From assembly GCA_002782605.1 (NCBI GenBank), contig PFIF01000223.1, positions 1 through 12,193 on the forward strand: a stretch of 12,193 nt of DNA, in the 5' to 3' direction. The DNA comes from Deltaproteobacteria bacterium CG_4_8_14_3_um_filter_43_13 (GTDB lineage Bacteria > Desulfobacterota > UBA8473). The notes below the pieces were generated by a model. The model saw only the letters and a program-made list of their open reading frames with translations, was not told the origin of the DNA and did not search any database. Below, in pieces: positions 1 through 6,399 of the stretch. Position 1 is the stretch's first letter; each line of letters starts with the position of its first letter. The translations under genes were made by a program, and so were the position numbers.

Positions 1-49
1 GGGGAGGGGGAATATGTTTGCAGCTCAACGAAATTACACATCTTTTTCA

Positions 50-93
50 CCCCCACCCTAACCCTCGCCCATCAAGGGGGAGGGAATTTAGGG
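50..93. repeat. GC-rich REP-like palindromic repeat upstream of tsaB
   Basis: An imperfect inverted repeat. The arm CCCTCGCCC (62-70) pairs with GGGGGAGGG (76-84) around a 5-nt ATCAA loop with one G-G mismatch. The stem then extends, after an AAT bulge, through CCCTAA (56-61) against TTAGGG (88-93). The form 'ACCCTAACCCTC...GGGAGGG' is, from memory, a dispersed intergenic palindrome in many bacterial genomes. The first ten bases of the window (GGGGAGGGGG followed by AAT) look like the right arm of a second copy cut by the window edge. It could act as an mRNA 3'-end hairpin for the gene to the left, but it has no T-run, so it is not called a terminator. Confidence 0.6.
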
Positions 94-133
94 TATTTCT
101 GGATGGGCACTAACTTGGAAATAGGTAACCACT

Positions 134-826
134 TTGAAGGTATTGGCAATAGAAACTTCAACCATGGCTGGAAGTGTAGCCTTAGTAGATGGCGATGAAC
201 TTGTATCGGAGTATCTGCTGAATATCGACATCACCCATTCTGAAAGGCTGCTTTTGGCCATTGATTGTGTAACACAAGATTCAAAGATTTCCATAGATAA
301 AGTCGATGGATTCGCTGTCTCTGTAGGCCCTGGCTCATTTACAGGACTCCGAATAGGCGTAAGTACAATTAAGGGACTTGCCTATGCAGCTAACAAACCT
401 GTTGTTGGCATTTCAACCCTGGATGCTTTAGCTGAAAATATTTCCTTTACAGACTACCTTACCTGTCCAATATTAGATGCCAGAAAAAAACAAGTCTATA
501 CAGCATTGTATAATAGAGACGCAAAAAACAGGCTGATAAAACTCACACCTGATCTGGTAATAGACCCAAGAGAGCTACTAAAAAAGATTCAAGAAAAGGT
601 TGTTTTTCTAGGTGATGCTATAAAGGTCTATCATACACTCATAAAAGAGGTACTTCGAGATATGGCATTCTTTGCTCCACTAAATTTGAGACTTCCCCGT
701 GCGGCAAATATTGCAAAATTGAGTTTAGATCAATTTAAAAAGAATAACACTTTGGATTTAAATACATTTACGCCTTTCTATGTGCGTCCCTCAGATGCCG
801 AGGAAAAATTTAAAGAGCCTTTATAA
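134..826 (+). CDS. tsaB: tRNA threonylcarbamoyladenosine biosynthesis protein TsaB
   Basis: TsaB is a catalytically inactive ASKHA-fold partner of TsaD. With TsaE it forms the complex that moves threonylcarbamoyl from TC-AMP to A37 of ANN-decoding tRNAs in the cytoplasm. At 230 residues it has normal family length. Visible hallmarks are the N-terminal MKVLAIETST strand-loop, the SVGPGSFTGLRIG glycine-rich motif near residues 63-75, ILDARKKQVYTALY near 113-126, and the C-terminal FTPFYVRPSDAE block. The start is a TTG at 134; it puts the conserved KVLAIETS motif at the extreme N-terminus, and no in-frame ATG lies nearby upstream. The ribosome binding site is weak (AGGT at 123-126). dapA follows after 20 nt, suggesting cotranscription. 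Identity is clear; the exact start is fairly sure. Confidence 0.93.
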   Translation: MKVLAIETSTMAGSVALVDGDELVSEYLLNIDITHSERLLLAIDCVTQDSKISIDKVDGFAVSVGPGSFTGLRIGVSTIKGLAYAANKPVVGISTLDALAENISFTDYLTCPILDARKKQVYTALYNRDAKNRLIKLTPDLVIDPRELLKKIQEKVVFLGDAIKVYHTLIKEVLRDMAFFAPLNLRLPRAANIAKLSLDQFKKNNTLDLNTFTPFYVRPSDAEEKFKEPL

Positions 827-846
827 ATAAAGAGGAGGTAACAACC

Positions 847-1746
847 ATGCATCAAAAAGACTTTACTGGCTGTCATATCCCTATAATTACTCCCTTTAAG
901 GATGACTGTTCAATAGATGAGGGAGGGTTAATAAAGCTGGTAAATTATCTTATTGAAGAGGAGAGGGTGGACGGTATAGTCCCCTGTGGAACTACAGGAG
1001 AATCACCTACCCTGTCCCATAAAGAACACAATCAGATAATTGAGATAGTTGTAAAAGAGGTCAACGGCAGGGTACCTGTAATTGCAGGAACCGGGTCTAA
1101 TAGCACCCAGGAGGCTATTAATATGACAAAACACGCTGAGGATGTGGGTGCTGATGCCAGTCTTCAGGTGGGCCCTTACTATAACAGGCCAACCCAGGAT
1201 GGGCTTATGCGTCACTTTGAAGCTATCGCTAAAAATACCAAAATACCTCATTTTATATACAACATACCATCTAGAACCGGCAGAAATATAGAGCCCCAAA
1301 CTATAATTGAACTTTCAAAGATCGATAATATAATAGGGCTTAAAGATGCAAATGGGAATCTAATACAGACCATGGAGATAATAAGGGCCACCAAAAATAG
1401 TTCTAAAAAGTTTTTTATTCTCTCAGGTGAGGATGCCCTTACGTACCCCATGATGTGCCTGGGAGGAGATGGTGTGATATGTGCTGTGGGGAATGTTATC
1501 GGGAAGGAGTATACCGAGATGTGTAAATTGATCAAAGCAGGGGAATATGAAAAGGCAAGAGAGATACACTACCGGACGCTCCCTTTGGTTAATGCCCTAT
1601 TTATAGAATCGAATCCAGCCCCGGTAAAAGAGGCATTGAACATGATGGGGCTGCCCTCCGGGAAGCTAAGGTTGCCTTTAGTAGAGTTACAACCAGAGAA
1701 TAGAGAGAAACTCAGAAAGGCACTAAAAGAGATGGGGAAACTATAG
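847..1746 (+). CDS. dapA: 4-hydroxy-tetrahydrodipicolinate synthase
   Basis: DapA condenses pyruvate with aspartate semialdehyde, the first committed step of diaminopimelate and lysine synthesis, in the cytosol. The product is 299 residues, typical for this class I aldolase TIM barrel. The GTTGE pyruvate-binding loop is at residues 48-52, PYYNRP at 110-115, the catalytic Tyr138 in YNIPSRTG with Arg143 behind it, and the Schiff-base Lys166 in GLKDANGN. The E. coli equivalents are Tyr133, Arg138 and Lys161. A strong AGAGGAGGT Shine-Dalgarno at 831-839 fixes the ATG. It may form an operon with tsaB. No dapB or dapL is nearby, so the rest of the pathway must lie elsewhere. Other members of the DapA superfamily (N-acetylneuraminate lyase, KDG aldolase) are possible, but the active-site set, including the arginine in SRTG, favours true DapA. 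Confidence 0.92.
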   Translation: MHQKDFTGCHIPIITPFKDDCSIDEGGLIKLVNYLIEEERVDGIVPCGTTGESPTLSHKEHNQIIEIVVKEVNGRVPVIAGTGSNSTQEAINMTKHAEDVGADASLQVGPYYNRPTQDGLMRHFEAIAKNTKIPHFIYNIPSRTGRNIEPQTIIELSKIDNIIGLKDANGNLIQTMEIIRATKNSSKKFFILSGEDALTYPMMCLGGDGVICAVGNVIGKEYTEMCKLIKAGEYEKAREIHYRTLPLVNALFIESNPAPVKEALNMMGLPSGKLRLPLVELQPENREKLRKALKEMGKL

Positions 1747-1848
1747 TAGATTGCTTTTGCTGGAGTTAAAATCTCATCCCTTTAAGTCTTATCTTTTGGA
1801 TGTTGTCTTCTTATATCCTGACCTTCTTAGCCAGAACCTTTCATAATT

Positions 1849-1976
1849 GCTGCATCCTTCCCCTGCTCTCGCAGTGGCAGGCTTGTTGCAGCCGTACGCC
1901 TAAGTGCGTTTCCCTCCTCAGGATTTGCGCGTCCTGCATCTGGAGCTTTTTACTTTGCCATCCCAATTTTGACTTC
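1849..1976 (-). repeat. Decayed copy A of the dispersed inverted-repeat (MITE-like) element
   Basis: Read on the minus strand, this matches the element at the end of rpiB. A 41-nt block (1935-1975) is identical to 11402-11442, and the match continues with scattered differences through the 'GCGCAAATCCTGAGGAG', central hairpin and 'AAGGATGCAGC' segments. Compared with the rpiB copy, it carries about 20 extra bases around 1859-1882. It lacks the far terminal repeat (GATGGACTTTTTAC and beyond), and its near end also departs from the GATGGCYTCGTA terminus. It is therefore a truncated, non-mobile relic. It encodes no protein, so any past movement would have needed a transposase supplied in trans. 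Confidence 0.85.
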
Positions 1977-2088
1977 CAAGTAACTTAAATTTGATCAAGG
2001 TATAGAGTTGAAACATGATTTTTAGTACCATTTTTTTGGTAGAATGTTACTCTTTGAAAATTAAATGGGAAATCAGGATAGAAGCAGT

Positions 2089-2117
2089 AAGTTCCCCACA
2101 TGCGTGGGGATGAACCG
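2089..2117 (+). CRISPR. Solitary type I-E-like CRISPR repeat
   Basis: The 29 bases contain GTTCCCCAC (2091-2099), a 4-nt loop ATGC, and GTGGGG (2104-2109) followed by ATGAACCG. This is the palindromic stem and conserved 3' end typical of type I-E repeats, as in the E. coli / Cascade family. Only one intact copy is present. Upstream, 2041-2088 is AT-rich and includes CTCTTTGAAAATTAAA, which resembles a CRISPR leader. Downstream, exactly 61 nt on (one I-E repeat-spacer unit), only a GGGAT core (2168-2172) recurs within a poorly matching sequence. There are no cas genes in the window. It may be the remnant of a collapsed array, or a leader plus one repeat that lost its spacers. Confidence is high that the repeat itself is real and low that it is functional. 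Confidence 0.75.
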
Positions 2118-2355
2118 TCCCTTTTTTCTTTTCTACCAATTTTAGCTCTTGCCAGAATCTCCCTACAGGGATTACCAATCTTCCGTCTCATCCACAAACC
2201 ATTGCCTAAAGAGAAGTTCTGCCATTGCTTGGAGGTTTTATTTTGGTGGCGGAGTAAATGTTATCGTTATGAATAAATTAGAGAATCACTGTTAACCGAA
2301 ACTTAAAAACAGGACATTTCTAAATTGGCTTGACAGGGTGGAGGGAGGATTTTTC

Positions 2356-2384
2356 TTGACAAAAAAAATGTTTATATATATTAA
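2356..2384 (+). promoter_or_regulatory. Predicted sigma-70-type promoter for the yceD-rpmF-plsX operon
   Basis: A perfect TTGACA -35 hexamer at 2356-2361 is followed by an A-tract and an AT-rich stretch. Two -10 candidates exist: TATATT at 2377-2382 (15-nt spacer, 5/6 match) and TATTAA at 2379-2384 (17-nt spacer, 4/6 match). It lies about 100 nt upstream of yceD, at the head of the long gene run, where a promoter is expected. A second TTGACA at 2330-2335 has no good -10 partner at the right distance. Assigned by inspection only. Confidence 0.65.
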
Positions 2385-2420
2385 TTACTTTTCCTATGCC
2401 TAAGCAGCATAGTCGGATAA

Positions 2421-2453
2421 AAATACACGAGTAACAGCCGTTTATGTGTATTT
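2421..2453 (+). promoter_or_regulatory. Possible 5'-leader hairpin upstream of yceD
   Basis: AAATACAC (2421-2428) and GTGTATTT (2446-2453) form a perfect 8-bp stem around a 17-nt loop, between the predicted promoter and the yceD start. It is AT-rich and lacks a following T-run, so it is not an obvious terminator. It could be a leader structure affecting the ribosomal-protein operon or an operator-like palindrome. Function is unknown. Confidence 0.3.
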
Positions 2454-2482
2454 ATATTAATGAATAAATGTAGGTTTCCAGT

Positions 2483-3022
2483 TTGATATTAAATGTTGAA
2501 GAGATACCTATCAGCGGTTTAGATATAAGACAGACCCTGGATCAGGATTGGCTGAAAGATATCCTCCGGGATATTAGGGAGACAGGAGAATGTAGGTTTT
2601 CTGCGCCTATTTCATTTGATCTAAGGGTTACCAAATCAAGCAGAAATGTTTTTGTACATGGTAATATTGCTACAAACTTGGTGATGAAATGCAGCAGATG
2701 CCTGAAAGACTTTGATTATCCTATTCTAATACATAACTTCAAATACACCTTTTGCCCAGCAGAAGACAAAAAGGTTGTTGACGATATAGAGCTTAGCGGT
2801 GAAGACTTGGAATTTAGTTTTTACCTTGGGGAAGAGATCAGTATCGCTCAAGTGATTCTTGAACAGGTAACCCTTGCTGTCCCTTTCAAACCCCTGTGTC
2901 ATGACTTATGCCGTGGCCTCTGCTATCAATGTGGGACGGATTTGAACAAAGAGAGATGTGAATGTTCGAAGGAAAATAAATTCAATATTCGATTTTCGAA
3001 GCTCCGAGATCTTAAGGTTTAA
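2483..3022 (+). CDS. yceD: YceD/DUF177 family protein (23S rRNA accumulation protein family)
   Basis: This is a 179-residue DUF177 protein, a family nearly always encoded just before rpmF and linked in E. coli to 23S rRNA accumulation; its mechanism is unclear. The family signature KCSRCL lies at residues 69-74 (Cys70, Cys73). A second cysteine cluster follows at Cys139, 143, 147, 150, 159 and 161 (CHDLCRGLCYQCG...CEC), which looks like a metal-binding knuckle. The chosen start is TTG at 2483, with a weak AGGT at 2472-2475. It gives the usual MILNVEEIP-type N-terminus, and the ATG at 2493 is out of frame. It is the first gene after the predicted promoter and 49 nt from rpmF, consistent with cotranscription. 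Family assignment is strong; biochemical role is not established from sequence. Confidence 0.88.
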   Translation: MILNVEEIPISGLDIRQTLDQDWLKDILRDIRETGECRFSAPISFDLRVTKSSRNVFVHGNIATNLVMKCSRCLKDFDYPILIHNFKYTFCPAEDKKVVDDIELSGEDLEFSFYLGEEISIAQVILEQVTLAVPFKPLCHDLCRGLCYQCGTDLNKERCECSKENKFNIRFSKLRDLKV

Positions 3023-3040
3023 AGCATAAAGTAAGATATG

Positions 3041-3059
3041 TTAGTAAAAGAGCTACTAA
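3041..3059 (+). promoter_or_regulatory. Perfect 6-bp inverted repeat at the rpmF ribosome binding site
   Basis: TTAGTA (3041-3046) and TACTAA (3054-3059) flank a 7-nt spacer. The right arm runs into the rpmF Shine-Dalgarno (AAGGAG, 3058-3063), so as RNA the hairpin could modestly mask it, while as DNA it could be an operator-like palindrome. The stem is short and AT-rich, and chance occurrence is possible. Confidence 0.3.
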
Positions 3060-3071
3060 GGAGATTAACCA

Positions 3072-3254
3072 ATGGCTTTACCAAAAAGAAGACACTCCAA
3101 ATCACGAAGGGATAAACGTCGTACACATGACAGATTATCCTTACCTCAAACAACACTTTGCCCTCAGTGCAACGAACCCAAGCTTCCTCACCGCGTTTGC
3201 CTTGCTTGTGGTACTTATAAAGGCAAGACCGTATTGGAAGTAAAGGAAATCTGA
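3072..3254 (+). CDS. rpmF: 50S ribosomal protein L32
   Basis: L32 (bL32) is a small structural protein of the large ribosomal subunit. The 60-residue product starts MALPKRRHSKSRRDKRR, the strongly basic rRNA-binding N-terminus of the family. It then carries two CxxC pairs, Cys30/Cys33 (CPQC) and Cys43/Cys46 (CLAC), forming the zinc ribbon. This is therefore the zinc-binding form rather than a cysteine-free paralogue. A good AAGGAG Shine-Dalgarno at 3058-3063 precedes the ATG. The neighbours yceD and plsX are the standard ones, which in many bacteria couples ribosome and membrane-lipid synthesis in one transcript. The plsX start follows after 13 nt. Confidence 0.97.
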   Translation: MALPKRRHSKSRRDKRRTHDRLSLPQTTLCPQCNEPKLPHRVCLACGTYKGKTVLEVKEI

Positions 3255-3267
3255 TCAGGGAGAATTC

Positions 3268-4353
3268 ATGAAAATAGCACTAGATGCTATGGGTGGTGAT
3301 TATGCACCCGAAGTAACTGTAGAGGGGGCAATCCTCGCAGCAAGGGAATTTAACACCCATGTTATTTTAGTGGGAAATCAAGAGGTAATTCAAAGAGAAC
3401 TCCTGAAGCATAATACTAAAGGACTGCCCCTATCAGTCAAACACGCATCCCAGGTTATAGGAATGGGAGAGTCTCCTTCTGAAGGGCTTAGAAAGAAAAA
3501 AGACTCCTCCATAAGGGTTGCCTTTGAGTTAATAAAAAGTGGAGAAGCTAAGGGATTAGTCAGTGCAGGAAACTCTGGCGCTGTTCTGGCAACGGGTATC
3601 TACGTTCTGAAAAAACTAGAGGGGGTTGATCGGCCAGCAATTGCAGCCCTTTTACCTACGCTGAAGGGTGTGTCTGTCTTATTAGACGGTGGTGCCAATG
3701 TAGTTTGTAAATCCTCCCATTTAGTACAGTTCGGCATTATGGGAAACGTTTATGCCAGGTATGTCTTGGGCAAGCAGGACCCAAAGGTTAGTTTGCTAAG
3801 TAACGGCGAAGAAGATAGCAAGGGAAACGACGTAACACGGGATGCCCATGTTGTTTTAAAAAATAGTTTTATTAACTATACAGGTTATGTAGAGGGTATG
3901 AATGTTTATGATGGAAGTGTCGATGTGGTAGTATGTGACGGATTTGTGGGGAATATAGCCTTAAAGATAAGTGAAGGATTAGTTTACGCATTAGGTAATA
4001 CATTTAAAACAGAGATGAACAATGGTCTCCGTTCAAAGTTGGCGTACATTTTAGCTAAGAAGCCATTAAATAATATAAAAAAGAGATTCGATTATTCAGA
4101 ATACGGAGGAGCCCCTCTTTTGGGTATAGACGGTATAGGTATAATCAGCCACGGCAATTCGTCGGCCAGGGCCATCAAAAATGCCGTCCAGATGGCTGCC
4201 CGCCTCGTTTCTAATAGGGTTAACCCCCATATTATAGAAGACCTTAGAAGGAATCAGGAGTTGCAGAAATCAGCCAAGATATCCCCTGTCAAGATTTGGG
4301 AACAGATTAAAGAGAAAATAATTCACGTTGAAGAAAAATGGAAGGATAAATAA
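3268..4353 (+). CDS. plsX: Phosphate acyltransferase PlsX
   Basis: PlsX converts long-chain acyl-ACP and phosphate to acyl-phosphate, the donor used by PlsY to acylate glycerol-3-phosphate. It is a peripheral membrane enzyme linking fatty acid to phospholipid synthesis. The 361-residue length is normal. Visible family blocks are MKIALDAMGGDYAPE at the N-terminus, GMGESPSEGLRKKKDSS near residues 66-82, VSAGNSGAVLATG near 98-110, a central DGGAN segment, VVVCDGFVGNIALK near 221-234, and the C-terminal GIDGIGIISHGNSSARAI. A CAGGGAGAA ribosome binding site at 3257-3265 supports the ATG. It is the third gene of the operon. The gene after it would usually be fabH, but here it is an acyl-CoA dehydrogenase, 18 nt downstream. 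Confidence 0.97.
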   Translation: MKIALDAMGGDYAPEVTVEGAILAAREFNTHVILVGNQEVIQRELLKHNTKGLPLSVKHASQVIGMGESPSEGLRKKKDSSIRVAFELIKSGEAKGLVSAGNSGAVLATGIYVLKKLEGVDRPAIAALLPTLKGVSVLLDGGANVVCKSSHLVQFGIMGNVYARYVLGKQDPKVSLLSNGEEDSKGNDVTRDAHVVLKNSFINYTGYVEGMNVYDGSVDVVVCDGFVGNIALKISEGLVYALGNTFKTEMNNGLRSKLAYILAKKPLNNIKKRFDYSEYGGAPLLGIDGIGIISHGNSSARAIKNAVQMAARLVSNRVNPHIIEDLRRNQELQKSAKISPVKIWEQIKEKIIHVEEKWKDK

Positions 4354-4371
4354 AGCAATTAGGAGTTATTT

Positions 4372-5538
4372 ATGGATTATTTTTTGACAGAAAACCAGAT
4401 GATGATAAAAGAACTGGCCAGGCAGATCGCAGACCAAAGGATTATGCCTGTTAGGGCAGAGCTCGATGAGAAGGAGAAGTTTCCATGGGAGATTATCAAG
4501 GTTCTGGCAGACTCTGATCTAATGGGGCTCTGTTACCCCGAGGAATATGGGGGGCTTGGAGGGGGGACATTTGAGAACTGTTTGGCTGTAGAGGAGATAA
4601 GCAGGGCTTGCATTGGTGTCTCTGTATGCTATGCCGGCAGTGGACTTGGGGCATATCCTATCCTTCTATTTGGCTCGGAAGAACAGAAAAAGAAATACAT
4701 ACCAGATGTAGCCGGTGGAAGAAAACTGGCGGCTTTTGGTTTAACTGAGGCTAATGCAGGAAGCGATGCCTCTGGAATTCAAACCACGGCCGTATTGGAT
4801 GGAAATGAGTATATTATAAATGGTACAAAGCAATGGATCACTGGTGGAGGCGAAGCTGAAATATATACAGTAATAGTTATGACCGACAAGACTAGAGGAA
4901 GTCGGGGGGCAAGTGCCCTTATCGTAGAAAAAGGGACTCCTGGGTTCACTTTTGGCAAGAAGGAAAAGAAGATGGGCATCAGGGCATCTGCCACAACAGA
5001 ATTGATCTTCTCAAACTGTAGGGTGACTAAAGAGAATTTAATTGGAAGAGAAGGGATGGGCTTTATTGTAGCTATGAGGGTTCTGGATAGAACAAGGCCA
5101 GGGATCGGAGCTCAATCCATCGGACTCTGTCAGGGAGCCCTGGATGAGGCAGTGAACTATGCCCGAGAAAGAAGACAGTTTGGGAAACCGATTATCTCTT
5201 TTCAGGCTGTTCAGCATATTTTGGCTGATATGGCTACCCAGACAGAGGCTGCCAGGGCCCTGGTTTATTCTGCCTGTAGATTTATTGACAGCGGTGCAAA
5301 GGATATATCTAAGGTGTCTGCCATGGCGAAGGTCTTTTCCAGCGATGCTGCTATGAAGGTTACCGTAGATGCTGTTCAGGTTTTAGGTGGATATGGTTAT
5401 ATGCGGGATTATCCAGTGGAAAAGATGATGAGGGATGCAAAGATCCTTCAGATATATGAAGGAACCAACCAGATTCAACGCAATGTAATAGGTCAGGAAT
5501 TGATCAAGGAATACGCGGGGAAGAAAGAAAAAAAATAA
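4372..5538 (+). CDS. Acyl-CoA dehydrogenase, short-chain (butyryl-CoA dehydrogenase-like)
   Basis: This 388-residue FAD enzyme interconverts acyl-CoA and trans-2-enoyl-CoA, trading electrons with an electron transfer flavoprotein. The domain order is normal: an N-terminal helical domain, a beta-domain with the FAD-contact motif LTEANAGSDA (124-133) and QWITGG (154-159), and a C-terminal helical domain with RERRQFGKPI. The catalytic base is Glu363 in IYEGTNQIQR. That position and the GGYGYMRDYPVEKMMRDAK block are typical of short-chain, butyryl-CoA or CarC-like enzymes rather than isovaleryl or long-chain types. TAGGAG (about 4361-4366) supports the ATG. It is followed after 11 nt by etfB and then etfA, so it very likely works with them. 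Exact substrate and direction cannot be read from sequence; crotonyl-type reduction is a possibility by analogy. Its position inside a fatty acid synthesis cluster, where fabH normally lies, is unusual. Confidence 0.93.
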   Translation: MDYFLTENQMMIKELARQIADQRIMPVRAELDEKEKFPWEIIKVLADSDLMGLCYPEEYGGLGGGTFENCLAVEEISRACIGVSVCYAGSGLGAYPILLFGSEEQKKKYIPDVAGGRKLAAFGLTEANAGSDASGIQTTAVLDGNEYIINGTKQWITGGGEAEIYTVIVMTDKTRGSRGASALIVEKGTPGFTFGKKEKKMGIRASATTELIFSNCRVTKENLIGREGMGFIVAMRVLDRTRPGIGAQSIGLCQGALDEAVNYARERRQFGKPIISFQAVQHILADMATQTEAARALVYSACRFIDSGAKDISKVSAMAKVFSSDAAMKVTVDAVQVLGGYGYMRDYPVEKMMRDAKILQIYEGTNQIQRNVIGQELIKEYAGKKEKK

Positions 5539-5549
5539 GAGAGCTTACA

Positions 5550-6335
5550 GTGAATATAATTGTATGCATAAAGCAGGTCCCAGAAACAACAAGCGTCAAG
5601 ATCAGTAAAGACACTAACACGCTTATGAGAGAAGGAGTGAAGAGTATTATTAACCCTTTTGACATGTATGCGATTGAAGAGGGGTTAAGGATAAAAGAAA
5701 GGTTTGGTGGAAGAATTAGTGCTGTTAGTATGGGACCTCCTCAGGCAGAGGAGGCTTTGAGAGAGGTGGTTTCTTATGGAGTTGATGATGCTTTCTTGCT
5801 AAGTGATCGGGCATTTGCCGGAGCTGATACCCTGGCTACCTCTCGTACGTTGGCTGAGGGCATAAAGAAGATTGGGGTTTTTGATCTTATTATTTGCGGT
5901 AAACAGGCTATCGATGGAGATACTGCCCAGGTAGGGCCTGGTATTGCTGAAAAGCTGGATATACCTTTTGTTGCTTTTGTCAGGAAGATAAGGGAGATCA
6001 ATAATCACTCTATCAAAGTCGAGAGGATGATGGATGATGGATATGATGTCATGGAAATGACTCTCCCATCCCTTATAACGGTGGTAAAGGAGATTAATGA
6101 GCCGAGAATGCCTTCTTTAAGAGGGAAAATGAAGGCAAAGAGCATTGATATCCCTACCTGGGGGCTAGTGGATTTAGAGATTGGGGAGGATAAGGTTGGG
6201 CTTAAAGGGTCTGCTACTCAAGTAATAAAGGTATTTACTCCAAAACGGGGTGGCAGGAGAGAGATGTTGGAAGGCTCAGTAGAAACTCAGGTAGGCTTGT
6301 TGATTAACAGGCTGAATGATTTAAAGGTGGTATAG
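5550..6335 (+). CDS. etfB: Electron transfer flavoprotein beta subunit, bifurcating type likely
   Basis: The 261-residue EtfB pairs with EtfA to carry electrons to or from the upstream dehydrogenase. The N-terminal MNIIVCIKQVPET is typical. The segments SIINPFDMYAIEEGLR (32-47), SMGPPQAEEALRE (60-72), DRAFAGADTLATS (86-98) and CGKQAIDGDTAQVGP (117-130, with Ile113 and Cys117 in the strand) closely resemble anaerobe EtfB proteins. Those carry a second FAD, where canonical Etf binds AMP, and perform flavin-based electron bifurcation. That comparison is from memory of Acidaminococcus- and Acetobacterium-type proteins. The start is GTG at 5550, giving the standard N-terminus, with only a weak purine-rich RBS. 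It is 11 nt after the dehydrogenase and 64 nt before etfA. Identity is sure; bifurcation is inferred. Confidence 0.93.
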   Translation: MNIIVCIKQVPETTSVKISKDTNTLMREGVKSIINPFDMYAIEEGLRIKERFGGRISAVSMGPPQAEEALREVVSYGVDDAFLLSDRAFAGADTLATSRTLAEGIKKIGVFDLIICGKQAIDGDTAQVGPGIAEKLDIPFVAFVRKIREINNHSIKVERMMDDGYDVMEMTLPSLITVVKEINEPRMPSLRGKMKAKSIDIPTWGLVDLEIGEDKVGLKGSATQVIKVFTPKRGGRREMLEGSVETQVGLLINRLNDLKVV

Positions 6336-6344
6336 ATATAAGGT

Positions 6345-6379
6345 GCCAGTTCCCGGGGGTCAGGGATCAGTTATCAGGC
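6345..6379. repeat. Degenerate 7-nt tandem repeat in the etfB-etfA gap
   Basis: Five consecutive 7-nt units can be set in register: GCCAGTT, CCCGGGG, GTCAGGG, ATCAGTT, ATCAGGC (6345, 6352, 6359, 6366, 6373). The unit resembles RTCAGTT, which also appears in the acpP-fabF gap (9606-9619 and 9647-9653). It ends just before the etfA ribosome binding site (AGGTAGG, 6391-6397). It is probably a dispersed intergenic repeat relic with no coding role. Confidence 0.45.
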
Positions 6380-6399
6380 GAGCTTTTTTCAGGTAGGTT

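Larger units (their letters stand above)
1747..2482. other. 736-nt intergenic region with repeat debris, a solo CRISPR repeat and a promoter
   Basis: No convincing gene lies between dapA and yceD. The short open frames here lack ribosome binding sites and recognisable products, and one of them lies across the repeat element. From left to right it holds: about 100 nt with nothing recognisable; a decayed, reverse-oriented copy of the dispersed repeat (1849-1976); a short TACCA/TGGTA inverted repeat (2026-2041); one type I-E CRISPR repeat (2089-2117) with a leader-like sequence before it; about 170 nt without a clear feature; two TTGACA boxes (2330-2335 and 2356-2361), the second part of a good promoter; and an AT-rich 5' leader with a hairpin (2421-2453). 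I see no Rho-independent terminator after dapA. The collection of debris suggests an insertion or rearrangement hot spot between two transcription units. Confidence 0.7.

Noticed and set aside
1741..1800. Rho-independent terminator after dapA
   Set aside because: No GC-rich stem followed by a T-run could be found there.
1800..1988. Open reading frame of 62 codons on the plus strand after dapA
   Set aside because: It lies across the decayed repeat element, has no ribosome binding site and encodes no recognisable protein.
2021..2044. FapR-like operator (TTTAGTACC ... GGTAGAA)
   Set aside because: Arms match only partly, spacing is wrong, it is about 440 nt from yceD, and FapR belongs to Bacillota.
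1985..2197. Open reading frame of 70 codons on the minus strand spanning the CRISPR repeat
   Set aside because: Its sequence is explained by the CRISPR repeat and flanking non-coding DNA; no family resemblance or start signal.
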